The notes under the pieces: generated by a model
Seen by the model: only the letters and a program-made list of their open reading frames with translations
Told to the model about the DNA's origin: nothing
Database searches by the model: none
In this document: piece by piece, positions 7,853-18,497 of the stretch
Position numbering within the stretch: the stretch's first letter is position 1
Layout of the letters: each line of letters starts with the position of its first letter
DNA from: Flavobacterium piscis
GTDB lineage: Bacteria; Bacteroidota; Bacteroidia; Flavobacteriales; Flavobacteriaceae
Length of the DNA stretch: 64,000 nucleotides
Assembly: GCF_001686925.1 (NCBI RefSeq)
Contig: NZ_LVEN01000027.1
Span: forward strand, 682,001-746,000
Direction of reading: 5' to 3'
Made by a program: the position numbers and the translations under genes

Positions 7853-10800
7853 ATGAAATTAAAAAACTTTATTTTACTCTCGGCTTTGATGCTGACCTCT
7901 TTTGTTTTTGCGCAAGAGAAATATACTTTAACGGGAACAGTCATTGCAGATTTTGATAAATTATCATTGCCTGGCGCAAATGTCACTGTTCTGGGTTCAA
8001 AAACTACAATAATTACAGATACCGAAGGTAAATTTTCTATTCCTGTAAACGAAAACAGCTCAATTCAAGTTTCTTTTGTCGGAATGAAAACCAGAGTTGT
8101 ATTAGTTAACGGCCAACAAAATATTACAATTTCTCTTGTTGAAGACAGCAAAAATCTTGACGAAGTTGTGGTTGTTGGATACGGAACCCAGAAAAAATCT
8201 TCAATCACAGGATCTGTTTCCAAATTAGAAAATACAAATCTTGACGAAATTCCGGTTTCTCGTGTGGATAAAGCTTTGCAAGGAAGAATTGCGGGTTTAC
8301 AAATACAGAATACAACTTCGGAAGTTGGTGAAGCGCCACAAATCAGGATTCGTGGAATGGGCTCGATTTCTGCGAGTAGCGATCCATTGGTTGTGGTTGA
8401 TGGTTTCCCGATTTCAAATGGTTTGGAGTTCATAAATCCAAGCACAATCGAATCTATCGAGGTCTTAAAAGATGCAAGTTCAACGGCAATTTATGGTTCT
8501 CGCGGAGCAAATGGTGTTATTCTGGTGACTACTAAATCAGGTTCTGAAACAAAGACTTTATATCAATTTAAATCATTCTTTGGGGTTAAATCGGTTTACG
8601 AAAAAATTGATATGTATGATACTTATGAGTACACGGATATGTTGCGAAGAGAACGCCAACTGCACGAAAATTATACGGCAGGTTTAAGTGGAGCGGCTCC
8701 AGCTACAATAGGTTATACTTCTCGTGAAAAAGGAATGCGTCAAGTAGCGAATTATTCTGGTGGCGGTACTGATTGGCAAGATGAAGGAATCAGAAATTTT
8801 GCAACCATAAAAAACTATGAAATGAATGTTTCTAGTGGTGGAAAAAACGCAACATATTATATTTCAGGTCAATATATTGAAGATGAAGGTTTGATGAAAG
8901 ATAATTTCCTGAAGCGTGTGAATTTTCAAACCCGCGTAAAAGCAAAATTAAGCGACAAACTTACACTTGACGTGAATGTAAGACCTTCTTATAGTTTTAA
9001 AAGAAGATCTACAATTTCTTATTCAGATTTGACCCGTTCTTTAAGTTTTATGCCTTCAAGACACAACGAGTATACTGCTGCCTTGACAGGTTATCCTGTT
9101 GGCGAGTACGCACAAGGAAGACATTTTAATAACGTAAATTTTAATTACGTAGATGAAAATGGCGTACAGCAAAACTTCACAACTTCACTTTGGGGAACAA
9201 ATAACAATAGCCCGATTTCAAGAATGGAAAACGAAGAAAGGTACATTCACGATTATAGAATGCTGACCAATTTTGCATTAGAATATAAAATCAATAAACG
9301 TCTTACTTTTAAGACTTCTGGCGGCGTAAATCTGGATTATTCAAATTATGAGCGTTTCAGAAACTCGCAAGCAGATCAAACCGGCCAAGCGATCGGGGAA
9401 GATGACAGTAATTTAAAAGCAGATCTTCTTACTGAAAATACTTTAAATTATAAATGGAAAGGTAAAAATCACAGCATTGACGCCTTGGGAGGAATTACAT
9501 ACCAAAAAACAAATATTAAAGGAACCGGAATTTATGGAACGCAGTTTCCTTCAGATTATATTGGAACTTTAAACGGAGCCAACGTAATTGACGCCAACGA
9601 AACATTCACAAGAAAAGAACAAATTGGTTTGCTTTCTTTTCTGGCAAGAGTAAATTATGCTTATAAAGATAAATATTTGCTTTCGATTGCAGCACGTGCT
9701 GACGGTTCATCTTTGTTCGGACCAGATAATAAATACGGAATGTTCCCTTCTGCCTCTGTGGGATGGAATGTGGGCGAAGAAAATTTCTGGAAAGAAAACA
9801 TCCAATGGATCAACAGATTTAAATTGAGAACAAGTTTCGGAATCACCGGAAACAATGATATTACCAATTATTCTTTCACGAATTTATTATATTCTTCCAA
9901 TTATTCTTTGGGTCAGGGTGCCGGAAGCGTGACTTCAGGACTTGGTGAAACTGGTGATGTTCTTGGGAATCCGGAAATCGGTTGGGAGCAAACCTTAGAG
10001 TATGATTCAGGTGCTGACTTGAGTTTCTTTGGAAATAAATTAAACGCGACTGTTGACTATTATTATTCGATTACAGATAAATTGTTATTGCAACAAAACG
10101 TTTCTTACATCACAGGACACAATCAATTTTTCAACAACATCGGAAAAATCCAAAATAAAGGTTTTGAGGTAGAAATTTCAGGAAATGTTCGTGCCAAAAA
10201 CTTCACCTGGAAACCAGCATTTAATATTTCTTTCAATCAAAACAAGCTAATTTCTCTTGGTGGTGAAGCGCAATTCATTAGTCAGGGTGAAAGAAACGAA
10301 GAATATATTGCCAAAGTTGGCGAGGAAGCAGTTCAATTTTATGGTTATAAAATGATTGGAGTTTGGCAGACTGCTGATGAATTGGCAAACAATCCACACT
10401 CTGCTGATGATGCTGTTGGAGGTATTAGAGTAGCTGATATTAACGGTGACGGAGTTATCAATGCTTCAGACAGAACCACTTTAGGCAGCCCATTCCCGGA
10501 TTTTACCTGGGGGTTTTATAATGCTATCACTTTCAACCGTTTTGATATGAATTTCCTAATTCAGGGTTCTGTTGGCGGCGAAGTTTTCTTTGGAGACGGT
10601 TACTATAATGAGATGCGTTATTTATACAAAGATTTTGTCCAGGACAGATGGTTCAGCGAAGGTGTTCCGGCTTCAAAACCTCGTGAAAATAATGGTAGAG
10701 CCTGGCAAAACACTTCTTATTTAGTTCAGGATGCAACCTATATGTCTTTAAGAAATGTGACTTTAGGTTTCTCTGCACCCGAAACTTTTACAAGTAAATT

Positions 10801-10993
10801 AGGAATTACAAAAGCAAGATTTTATTTGTCTGGCGAAAATCTGCTTTTTGTAAAATCATCAGGATTCTTCGGATTAAATCCAGAAGGAATTACAAATTCA
10901 GGAGTTTACAGCTCGCCATTGATTTCAGGTTATCAAAGAGGTGCTTTCCCTGTTCAACGAACAATTTCTTTCGGAATTGACATTAATTTCTAA
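7853..10993 (+). CDS. SusC/RagA TonB-linked outer membrane transporter (alginate oligosaccharides)
   Basis: 1046 residues: signal peptide (1-20, ending FVFAQ), a CarboxypepD_reg-like beta-sandwich (about 22-105), a plug domain starting at EVVVVGYGTQKK (about 105-225, with IRGMGSISASSDPLVVVDG and STAIYGSRGANGVILVTTK), then a beta-barrel ending in the aromatic strand TISFGIDINF. With its SusD partner it imports oligosaccharides across the outer membrane using TonB energy. It is followed 16 bp later by susD and then by alginate lyases, which defines the expected cargo as alginate oligosaccharides. Confidence 0.95.
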   Translation: MKLKNFILLSALMLTSFVFAQEKYTLTGTVIADFDKLSLPGANVTVLGSKTTIITDTEGKFSIPVNENSSIQVSFVGMKTRVVLVNGQQNITISLVEDSKNLDEVVVVGYGTQKKSSITGSVSKLENTNLDEIPVSRVDKALQGRIAGLQIQNTTSEVGEAPQIRIRGMGSISASSDPLVVVDGFPISNGLEFINPSTIESIEVLKDASSTAIYGSRGANGVILVTTKSGSETKTLYQFKSFFGVKSVYEKIDMYDTYEYTDMLRRERQLHENYTAGLSGAAPATIGYTSREKGMRQVANYSGGGTDWQDEGIRNFATIKNYEMNVSSGGKNATYYISGQYIEDEGLMKDNFLKRVNFQTRVKAKLSDKLTLDVNVRPSYSFKRRSTISYSDLTRSLSFMPSRHNEYTAALTGYPVGEYAQGRHFNNVNFNYVDENGVQQNFTTSLWGTNNNSPISRMENEERYIHDYRMLTNFALEYKINKRLTFKTSGGVNLDYSNYERFRNSQADQTGQAIGEDDSNLKADLLTENTLNYKWKGKNHSIDALGGITYQKTNIKGTGIYGTQFPSDYIGTLNGANVIDANETFTRKEQIGLLSFLARVNYAYKDKYLLSIAARADGSSLFGPDNKYGMFPSASVGWNVGEENFWKENIQWINRFKLRTSFGITGNNDITNYSFTNLLYSSNYSLGQGAGSVTSGLGETGDVLGNPEIGWEQTLEYDSGADLSFFGNKLNATVDYYYSITDKLLLQQNVSYITGHNQFFNNIGKIQNKGFEVEISGNVRAKNFTWKPAFNISFNQNKLISLGGEAQFISQGERNEEYIAKVGEEAVQFYGYKMIGVWQTADELANNPHSADDAVGGIRVADINGDGVINASDRTTLGSPFPDFTWGFYNAITFNRFDMNFLIQGSVGGEVFFGDGYYNEMRYLYKDFVQDRWFSEGVPASKPRENNGRAWQNTSYLVQDATYMSLRNVTLGFSAPETFTSKLGITKARFYLSGENLLFVKSSGFFGLNPEGITNSGVYSSPLISGYQRGAFPVQRTISFGIDINF

Positions 10994-11009
10994 AAAAATA
11001 TAAAAGGTT

Positions 11010-12509
11010 ATGAAAAAATATAATTGGTCTTTCAAAAACTTAAAAGTTTTAATATTAAGTACGGCTTTTCTTTTTGTAAGCTGTGATGAGACACTTGATT
11101 TACAACCCGTTTCAGAAATTAGTGTAGGGGAATTTTATACTACTGCGGCAGAAGTAAACCTGGCAGTAATCTCGATTTACAACAGTCTTTATGGAATGCA
11201 GAATAGAGAATGGCTGCTGACAGAAATTCGTTCTGATAATACCTATATGAATCCAAATTCGACTGAAACTAAAGACTTGGCTGTTAGAGAAGTGGATCGT
11301 TTTGTGCAAAGTTCACAAAATGTTTATCTCCAGGAATACTGGAAAGCGTGTTACAAAACTATCAATCTTTCAAATGTTGTTTTGCAAAATTTAAACGTAG
11401 TTGCTGATCAGGCACAAAGAAATCAATATGAAGGAGAAGCACGTTTTTTAAGAGCACACGCTTACTTTAATTTGGTGCGTCTTTGGGGTGGGGTTTTCAT
11501 CGTTGAAACTCCTGTTTCAGGAAAGGATGCCAAAACAATGGATAGAAGTTCGCAAAGCGAGATATATGAATTTATTGCAAACGACCTGCGTTTAGCATCA
11601 GAAATGTTGCCTCCAACGCAAAGCGGATCAAACCTTGGAAGAGTGGCATCTGACGCGGCAAAAACATTACTTGGAAAAGTATTTCTTACTTCAGGCGGCA
11701 ACGCAAATTTAAGTGAAGCAATAACTGTTCTTACAGAAGTTGTTAGTGGTAATTTCAGTTTGCAACCCACATACGGAGCGGTTTTCAATATTGGAAATGA
11801 ATACAATAACGAAATTATGTTTGCAGTTCGTTACCAATCAGGAAGCGTTGGTTTAGGTTCGCCTCACCCCAACTTTTTCGCGCCTTTGCAAAGCGATAAT
11901 TATGTAGTTTTTGGCAACGGCGATGGTTTGAATGTGCCAACAGATAATATGTCGCAGGCTTACACGGCTGGCGATCCGCGAAAAGCAGCTTCTATGGCTA
12001 ACACCTGGTTAGGTTTCAATGGAGCAATTAAGGCAGATAAGCATATTACAAAATACAATTCGACATTTAACGCAGTTGATGATGGCGGAAACGACTGGAT
12101 TATCCTTCGTTATGCTGATGCTTTGCTTTTGTTGTCAGAAGCAATTAATGAGCAAAGTGGCCCAAATTCAGAAGCCTTGAGTTACCTGAATAAGGTTAGA
12201 ATGCGATCACTTGGAGCGAGTGCTGGTTTAAAATTGGCAGATGTTTCGACTTATTTCAATTTCAAAATTGCTTTGGAAAATGAAAGAAGAGTAGAGTTTG
12301 CTTTTGAAAATCATCGTTGGTTTGATTTGGTCAGAACCGGCAGAGCAGAAGTAGTTATGACACAGCATTTTGCTACTGAATTTCAATATAATGATCCGGC
12401 GCATCCTTCTTTAAATACAGGTCCGTTACAACATTACCAAATTTTATTGCCGATTCCGCAATATGAAATCGACCTGAATCCAAAGATTGCACAAAACACA
12501 GGATATTAA
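11010..12509 (+). CDS. SusD/RagB surface glycan-binding lipoprotein (alginate)
   Basis: 499 residues. The lipobox LFVSC gives lipid attachment at Cys25 after a short signal peptide. The SusD fold is indicated by the TPR-like helices (GEARFLRAHAYFNLVRLWGGV) and the C-terminal segment with LNKVRMRS and ENERRVEFAFENHRWFDLVRTG, ending in LNPKIAQNTGY. It forms the lid of the SusC channel and captures oligosaccharide at the cell surface. It lies directly downstream of susC and 10 bp upstream of the PL6 start, and is very likely co-transcribed with both. Confidence 0.95.
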   Translation: MKKYNWSFKNLKVLILSTAFLFVSCDETLDLQPVSEISVGEFYTTAAEVNLAVISIYNSLYGMQNREWLLTEIRSDNTYMNPNSTETKDLAVREVDRFVQSSQNVYLQEYWKACYKTINLSNVVLQNLNVVADQAQRNQYEGEARFLRAHAYFNLVRLWGGVFIVETPVSGKDAKTMDRSSQSEIYEFIANDLRLASEMLPPTQSGSNLGRVASDAAKTLLGKVFLTSGGNANLSEAITVLTEVVSGNFSLQPTYGAVFNIGNEYNNEIMFAVRYQSGSVGLGSPHPNFFAPLQSDNYVVFGNGDGLNVPTDNMSQAYTAGDPRKAASMANTWLGFNGAIKADKHITKYNSTFNAVDDGGNDWIILRYADALLLLSEAINEQSGPNSEALSYLNKVRMRSLGASAGLKLADVSTYFNFKIALENERRVEFAFENHRWFDLVRTGRAEVVMTQHFATEFQYNDPAHPSLNTGPLQHYQILLPIPQYEIDLNPKIAQNTGY

Positions 12510-12519
12510 TTTTAAGTAT

Positions 12520-14817
12520 ATGAAAAGTTTAAAATATTCACTAACAGCTTACTTGTGTTTGCTTTTTTTAGCCAATGCCAATGCCTCAGAAATAAAAGTT
12601 TCAAATACGGAGGAATTGACAGAAGCTATTGCAAAAGTAAAACCGGGAGACAGAATTGTAATGTCAAATGGAATCTGGAAAGACACGGCAATTGATTTTA
12701 ATGCAAAAGGAGTTTTAAAAGATTCTATTTTTCTGGAAGCAGAAACAGCAGGAAAAGTAATTCTTTCCGGCAAGTCTTCACTGAAATTATCAGGTGATTA
12801 TTTGGTTGCAAAAGGGCTTTGGTTCAAAGATGGTTACAGCACATTTGTAATCTCTTTTATGAACAAAAGCAAAGTGGCCAATAATTCAAGAGTGACCAAT
12901 TGTGCCATCACAGATTTTAATCCTGAAACAAAATCAGAATCAAACCATTGGGTAGAATTATGGGGAAAAAACAATCGTTTTGATAACAATTATATCGCAG
13001 GAAAAACAAACGACGGATGTACTTTGGTCGTTTGGCTAAAAGGCGAAGAAAATCATCAGAATAACCACAGAATTGACCACAATTATTTTGGAGAACGTTC
13101 TCCTTTAGGTTCAAATGGTGGTGAAACGATCCGCATTGGAACAAGCCATAATTCGATGTTTCAATCCAATACAATCGTGGAATGGAACAAGTTTGAAAAA
13201 TGCAATGGCGAAGTAGAAATCATTTCGAACAAATCGTGCAATAACATTTTCAGAAACAATTTATTCTTAGAATCTCAAGGTTCTATGGTTTTTCGTCATG
13301 GAAATAACTGCCTGGTTGAAAATAATGTTTTCCTTGGAAATAACCAGCCATACACTGGTGGGGTTCGAATTATAAATGAAGGTCATACGGTAAAAAACAA
13401 TTATTTCTACGGGTTAACAGGTCAAGATTTTAGAGGTCCGCTGGTGGTGATGAACGGTGTTCCAAACAGTCCGTTAAATCGTTACAATCAGGTGAAAAAT
13501 GCCAAAGTAATAAATAATGTGTTTTATAATTCCAGTTCTTTTCAATTAGGCGCCGGAAAGGATGAAGAACGATCGTTAGCACCTGTTAATTCTGCGATTT
13601 ACGATAATATTATTTATAATGAAAGCGATACAGAAGCGATCGTTTTCTTTGATGAGATGAAAGGAATTGTATTCAAAAACAATATAATTGACAGTAAAAA
13701 TTCAAAGAAAATAGAAGGCTTCACGGCAAAGAAATTATCGTGGAAAAAAGAAGGGGAAATTTTTATACCAAATGAAAAAAATGGTATTGATTTTTCTGTT
13801 TTTCCCAAGGTAATTGCAAATAAAACCGGTACTTCCTGGAATCCAAAGACATCAAAAGATGCCATTCAAGAGCAAACTATTAATGTAGAACCAGGAATTG
13901 GAACTCTTGAAAAAGCAGTAAAAAAAGCAAAAGGAAAAACAAAATTGATTCTGGCATCTGGAGATTATCTTTTGGATCGTTCGGTTGTAATTTCGGATAA
14001 CATTTCGATCATTGGTGAAAGTGCCGAGAAGACAATTATCAGCTTCAATCCAGCTGCTGAAAAAAACTCAAATTATTTGTTTAGAGTGGAATCCGGCGCA
14101 AGATTATCTTTTGAAAATGTAAGCCTTACGGCAAAAAATACGGCAGCGGTAAAATACGCAATTGTTTCTCCAAAGGAAGATACTCCGGGTTCTTACAGCA
14201 TTTTTGTAAACAGATCAATTATCTCGGATTTCACAAATGCAGAAGGCGGTTCTGTGATTAAAGTTTCAAAGGGAACCTTCGCAGATACTATTAAAATAAG
14301 CAATTCGATCTTGAGAAATAATTTCCGCGGCATCAACCTTTCTTCTGAAAAAGACGACACAGGAAAATACAATTCAGAGAATGTAATTCTGGAAAACACA
14401 GTTTTTATCGATTTCAACCAATGGGTTTTGAATTATTACAGGGGTGGAAATGATGAGTCGACTGTGGGCGGAAATTTAGTTGTAGACCATTGCATTTTTA
14501 CCAGAACAGGAACTACAGAAAAAGATATGGTTTTTCAAAACAAAGGAATCGTGAACGTAAAAATTACCAACAGCGTTTTCTTTGATAATCCAAAAGTGGC
14601 TAACCCAATTCGCCTGAACGGAAAAAACAACTCCATTAAAAATTCAGTAATCTACAATTCAGGAGAAATGAAATTATCCGGAAAAGCCGTTTCAGAAAAT
14701 ATCATCGATAAAAATCCTTCGTATCAAGAGACTAAGAATTTTATATTAAAGGATAAATCGCCTTTAAAAGCAGCGGGTACAGATAAAAAAGACATAGGAA
14801 TTTTAGTTGTTAAATAA
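12520..14817 (+). CDS. PL6 family alginate lyase with an added second beta-helix domain
   Basis: The ATG at 12520 starts a clear signal peptide (about 1-23, ending ANAS). The 765-residue protein begins with a PL6/chondroitinase-B right-handed beta-helix (about 24-430) carrying the family's conserved elements: NGGETIRIG (about 199-207, calcium region), GEVEIISNKS with the candidate base Lys238, and VFRHG with the candidate acid Arg259. A second, shorter parallel beta-helix-like part (about 450-765) follows, as in two-domain PL6 enzymes. These enzymes cleave alginate by beta-elimination, often at M-G or poly-MG sites, giving unsaturated oligomers. It is probably periplasmic or surface-exposed; no lipobox is seen. 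Confidence 0.9.
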   Translation: MKSLKYSLTAYLCLLFLANANASEIKVSNTEELTEAIAKVKPGDRIVMSNGIWKDTAIDFNAKGVLKDSIFLEAETAGKVILSGKSSLKLSGDYLVAKGLWFKDGYSTFVISFMNKSKVANNSRVTNCAITDFNPETKSESNHWVELWGKNNRFDNNYIAGKTNDGCTLVVWLKGEENHQNNHRIDHNYFGERSPLGSNGGETIRIGTSHNSMFQSNTIVEWNKFEKCNGEVEIISNKSCNNIFRNNLFLESQGSMVFRHGNNCLVENNVFLGNNQPYTGGVRIINEGHTVKNNYFYGLTGQDFRGPLVVMNGVPNSPLNRYNQVKNAKVINNVFYNSSSFQLGAGKDEERSLAPVNSAIYDNIIYNESDTEAIVFFDEMKGIVFKNNIIDSKNSKKIEGFTAKKLSWKKEGEIFIPNEKNGIDFSVFPKVIANKTGTSWNPKTSKDAIQEQTINVEPGIGTLEKAVKKAKGKTKLILASGDYLLDRSVVISDNISIIGESAEKTIISFNPAAEKNSNYLFRVESGARLSFENVSLTAKNTAAVKYAIVSPKEDTPGSYSIFVNRSIISDFTNAEGGSVIKVSKGTFADTIKISNSILRNNFRGINLSSEKDDTGKYNSENVILENTVFIDFNQWVLNYYRGGNDESTVGGNLVVDHCIFTRTGTTEKDMVFQNKGIVNVKITNSVFFDNPKVANPIRLNGKNNSIKNSVIYNSGEMKLSGKAVSENIIDKNPSYQETKNFILKDKSPLKAAGTDKKDIGILVVK

Positions 14818-14832
14818 TTTTAAAAAAAACAT

Positions 14833-16269
14833 ATGAGAAGTACAATACTTAAAAATATTTACAAATCAATCTGCTTGGTTCTGGTAGTTGCAGTTTTTGC
14901 CTGCGATGCTAATATAGAAGTGGATAAGACTTTTGAAGAAATATTGGCAGCACAACCAACGGTAGTATCATTTACACCAGCGTCTGCACCCATCCAAAGC
15001 TTGGTAACCATTACGGGAACAAACTTAAATTTTGTAACGCACGCTTATATTGGCGGCGTAGAAGCTGAAATTTATTCTCGTGAAAACCAGCACACTTTAA
15101 TCATAAAAGTACCAGCCAGCGCAACAGGTGGTACTATCAGACTGACAACAGATTCTAATAAAGAAGCTTCATCGGCAGAAAGTCTGGTTATCCTTTATCC
15201 GGTTCCGGAAATTAAATCTGAGATTCCAATAATGTCTGCGGTAAACGAAGTGATTACGATTACGGGAAAAAATCTTCAAGTGGTAACAAGGGTGACTTTT
15301 GGAACCGTTGACGGAGTTATCGAGCACCAGGATGACCGGACTCTAATTGTGAAAACGCCAAACACAGGACCTAGTCCATTGGTTTTAGCGTATAGCTACA
15401 ACACCGTTTCGGGCGAAGTTTCGGTTCCGTTAAAAGACAATTATACCGTGGATATTCCAACTCCGGAAGTTTCGGGTTTCCCAAAAGCAATCTTGAAAAA
15501 TACGCAAGTTGTTATTGGAGGAACGGATATGAATTTAGTTACGGCAATTAGTTTTGGCGGAACTGCAATTGCAACTTTTGACGTAACGCCAACAAGTGTT
15601 TCATTCGCACCGCCGGCAGATTTGCCAACAGGGTTTTACGTAATCAATTTGATTTATGGCGAAGGAATGGTAGTTTCAAGTCCGCAAGTGGCCTACATCA
15701 ATAGAGATGTTGAGACGTATTTCAACTTTGAAACACAAGGGATGGAAGTAGTTACCGCGGGTCAGGCAGCACAAATTAAAGCGAACCAGCTCAACGGAAC
15801 GGTAGAACAACCTCCGTTTCCAAGCAGTACAAATTACCACCACTTAAAAATGCTGTCTCCAACAGATAATGGAAGCACTATCGCATACATGAGATTCTCT
15901 TTTGCAACTAACACCACTTGGAAAACAGCATTTGACAAAGGTGCTTTTAACAACAATCCGGTATTGCATTTTTGGTTGAATACAAACAATACTACACCAA
16001 CATTACGCTTATACGCAACTGCTGCAGCAAGCAAAAAACTGGTTCGTTATAATACAAACGGAAAATGGGTTTTAGTGGCTGTTCGTTTGAGAGATATGTT
16101 TCCAACGGTTACAGCTTCTGATTTCGTAAGCGGAAACTACATGAGAATGAACTACTTGACAGATAATCAAGCCAATATTCCTTTAGAAGTAAACACAGAT
16201 TGGTACATCATCACAGATGAAGTTTTGACAGGAGTTGGAGCAGTCGATTTGACAAACTCTTTTAATTAA
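14833..16269 (+). CDS. TIG/IPT-domain surface lipoprotein, SusE-position glycan-binding protein
   Basis: 478 residues with a lipobox VFAC (lipidated Cys24). Three consecutive TIG/IPT immunoglobulin-like modules follow (about 40-120, 125-205, 208-285), each opening with a phrase such as PIQSLVTITGTNLNFVT or NEVITITGKNLQVVT. A C-terminal domain (about 290-478) of different character follows, likely the ligand-binding part. Proteins of this shape placed after SusCD are surface glycan-binding proteins that hold polymer near the transporter. Between the PL6 and PL17 genes, alginate is the expected ligand, but no binding residues can be named. Confidence 0.8.
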   Translation: MRSTILKNIYKSICLVLVVAVFACDANIEVDKTFEEILAAQPTVVSFTPASAPIQSLVTITGTNLNFVTHAYIGGVEAEIYSRENQHTLIIKVPASATGGTIRLTTDSNKEASSAESLVILYPVPEIKSEIPIMSAVNEVITITGKNLQVVTRVTFGTVDGVIEHQDDRTLIVKTPNTGPSPLVLAYSYNTVSGEVSVPLKDNYTVDIPTPEVSGFPKAILKNTQVVIGGTDMNLVTAISFGGTAIATFDVTPTSVSFAPPADLPTGFYVINLIYGEGMVVSSPQVAYINRDVETYFNFETQGMEVVTAGQAAQIKANQLNGTVEQPPFPSSTNYHHLKMLSPTDNGSTIAYMRFSFATNTTWKTAFDKGAFNNNPVLHFWLNTNNTTPTLRLYATAAASKKLVRYNTNGKWVLVAVRLRDMFPTVTASDFVSGNYMRMNYLTDNQANIPLEVNTDWYIITDEVLTGVGAVDLTNSFN

Positions 16270-16280
16270 AAAATACAAGA

Positions 16281-18491
16281 ATGAAAATTAAAACCATAAA
16301 AGCAATAGGGCTTACAGCACTTTTTTTAGTGCTTACAAATACTGCTTTTTCCCAACAGTATGAGCCTCTTTTACTTTTGTCAAAAGCTGAAGCGAAGAAT
16401 ATCAGTCAGCATTTAGGTGACTATAAAATCTTAGAAAAATCTTTTTCAAAAGTAGTAAAGGATGCTGATAAAGCATTGGAAAATAAAATTGAAGTCCCAA
16501 TTCCTGTAGATAATGGTGGCGGTTACACGCACGAAAAACACAAAAAAAATTACAGGGAATTGTATTATGCCGGACTAGCTTTTCAGGTTACCGGCGAAAA
16601 GAAATATGCCAAATTCGTTGAAGAAATGCTTTTGGAATATGCCAGGATTTATCCGGATTTGCCCCTGCATCCAAAGAGAAAAGCAGAGCAGAATTCCGGA
16701 AAATTATTCTGGCAGGGACTAAACGATTGCGTTTGGCTGGTTCACGGAATCCAGGCGTATGATTTGGTTAAAGAAAGCATCGATGCAAAAAATCGTGAAA
16801 TTATAGAGAGAGATGTTTTCAGAAGTATGGCTGCATTTTTAAGCGAAAGTACAGGCGGAAAGGATACCTTCAATAAAATCCACAATCACGGAACCTGGGC
16901 TGTAGCCGGGGTAGGAATGACCGGTTATGTTTTAGGCGATAAAGATATGGTGGAACGTGCATTGACTGGTTCTGCAAAAGACAAAAAAACAGGTTTTCTG
17001 AAACAAATTGATATGCTTTTTTCGCCTGACGGATATTATTCTGAAGGACCATATTACCAACGATATGCATTGCAGCCGTTTATTGTTTTTGCAGAAGTGA
17101 TCAATAGAAATCAACCGGAACTGAAGATTTTTGAATATAGAAAGCAATTGCTAAAAAAAGCATTAAATACCGTTTTGCAATTGACGGATGCCAAGGGTTA
17201 TTTCTTCCCGATAAATGATGCTTTGAAGGAGAAAAATTATATGACAGAAGAATTGGTTTTTGCCACCAATATTGTCTTTGAAAATTATAACGATGCTTCG
17301 GTTTTGCCGGTTATTCAACAGCAAAATGAAGTTTCAATTACAGGCGCGGGTTTAAAATCTGCAGCAGCTGTAAATGGGATGAAGAAGCAGGAATTCGTGA
17401 AAAACCCGTTGATTATTTCAGACGGACCAGAAGGAAAATCAGGAGGTTTGGCACTTTTCAGAATGAATACGAAGAAAAAAGACGAACAGTTGACGGCCGT
17501 TTTCAAATTTGCTTCGCAAGGTATGGGTCATGGACATTTTGATCGTTTGGGAATACTGCTCTTCAATAATGACAAAGAGATTCTGCAAGATTACGGTGCG
17601 GCACGTTTCTTAAATGTAGAATCAAAAAGCGGTGGAAGATATTTGGATGAAAATAAGACTTGGGCACAAACTTCAGTTGCACATAATACGGTAATTGTTG
17701 ATGAAAAATCACATTTCGATGGCGATTGGAAAGAAGCTGAAAAACAAGTACCAAAAACAATTTTCTCTGATATTTCGTCTCCGGAAAAAATACAGATTGC
17801 AAGTGCTTTGGAAGTAAATGCTTATCCTGGCGTTGAAATGCAAAGAACAGTTGCTTTGATTGGAGCTGATACGCCGTTTATCATCGATATCTTTTCTTTG
17901 AAATCAAAAGAAAACCATCAATACGACTTGAACTTTATGTTCAGCGGTCACGTTATGGAAACCGATTTTAAATACGAACCAGCCTTAACAACGCTTTCTC
18001 CATTAGGGAAAAATAACGGTTACCAGCATTTATGGAAGTTGGCAGAAGGCAAGGGAAATCAAGGTATTTCAAAATTTACCTGGTTAAACGACAGCCGTTT
18101 TTACACGATTTCTACTTTGACAGATGATACAAATAGTTTGGTTTTGACAAGACTTGGAGCAAATGATCCAAATTTCAACTTGAGAAATGAGTCGGGTTAT
18201 ATGGTAAGAACGAAAGACAAGAAAAATTACACATTTGTCAGCATTATTGAGCCTCACGGAAGCTTTGACCCAAAACTAGAGTCGGTTCAGGACCCGCATT
18301 CAAAGGTAGAAAGTATTCAAATTTTGAAACAAGATGAAAGTTACACAGCAGTTTTGGTGACTTTCAAAAATAAGAAATCATATACGTTGGCATTTTCAAA
18401 TAAAGAAGCAAAACCAGATTCAAAACATAAGCTTTCCATTAACGGAAAAAGTATGGAGTGGAAAGGAAATTACATATTAATTACAAATTAA
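16281..18491 (+). CDS. PL17 exolytic oligoalginate lyase
   Basis: 736 residues with a signal peptide (about 1-24). The N-terminal (alpha/alpha) toroid (about 60-340) carries NHGTWAVAG (Asn202, His203) and YYSEGPYYQRYALQPF (Tyr258/259, Arg261), matching catalytic positions of Alg17C-type enzymes. The C-terminal heparinase II/III-like beta-sheet domain (from about 385) starts with GLALFRM and has GMGHGHFDRLG (His417/His419) and LQDYGAARFLNVE. PL17 enzymes release unsaturated monouronates from oligomer ends, which then become DEH. It is preceded by the TIG lipoprotein and followed within 6 bp by kdgF, the next step in the pathway. Confidence 0.93.
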   Translation: MKIKTIKAIGLTALFLVLTNTAFSQQYEPLLLLSKAEAKNISQHLGDYKILEKSFSKVVKDADKALENKIEVPIPVDNGGGYTHEKHKKNYRELYYAGLAFQVTGEKKYAKFVEEMLLEYARIYPDLPLHPKRKAEQNSGKLFWQGLNDCVWLVHGIQAYDLVKESIDAKNREIIERDVFRSMAAFLSESTGGKDTFNKIHNHGTWAVAGVGMTGYVLGDKDMVERALTGSAKDKKTGFLKQIDMLFSPDGYYSEGPYYQRYALQPFIVFAEVINRNQPELKIFEYRKQLLKKALNTVLQLTDAKGYFFPINDALKEKNYMTEELVFATNIVFENYNDASVLPVIQQQNEVSITGAGLKSAAAVNGMKKQEFVKNPLIISDGPEGKSGGLALFRMNTKKKDEQLTAVFKFASQGMGHGHFDRLGILLFNNDKEILQDYGAARFLNVESKSGGRYLDENKTWAQTSVAHNTVIVDEKSHFDGDWKEAEKQVPKTIFSDISSPEKIQIASALEVNAYPGVEMQRTVALIGADTPFIIDIFSLKSKENHQYDLNFMFSGHVMETDFKYEPALTTLSPLGKNNGYQHLWKLAEGKGNQGISKFTWLNDSRFYTISTLTDDTNSLVLTRLGANDPNFNLRNESGYMVRTKDKKNYTFVSIIEPHGSFDPKLESVQDPHSKVESIQILKQDESYTAVLVTFKNKKSYTLAFSNKEAKPDSKHKLSINGKSMEWKGNYILITN

Positions 18492-18497
18492 GACAAA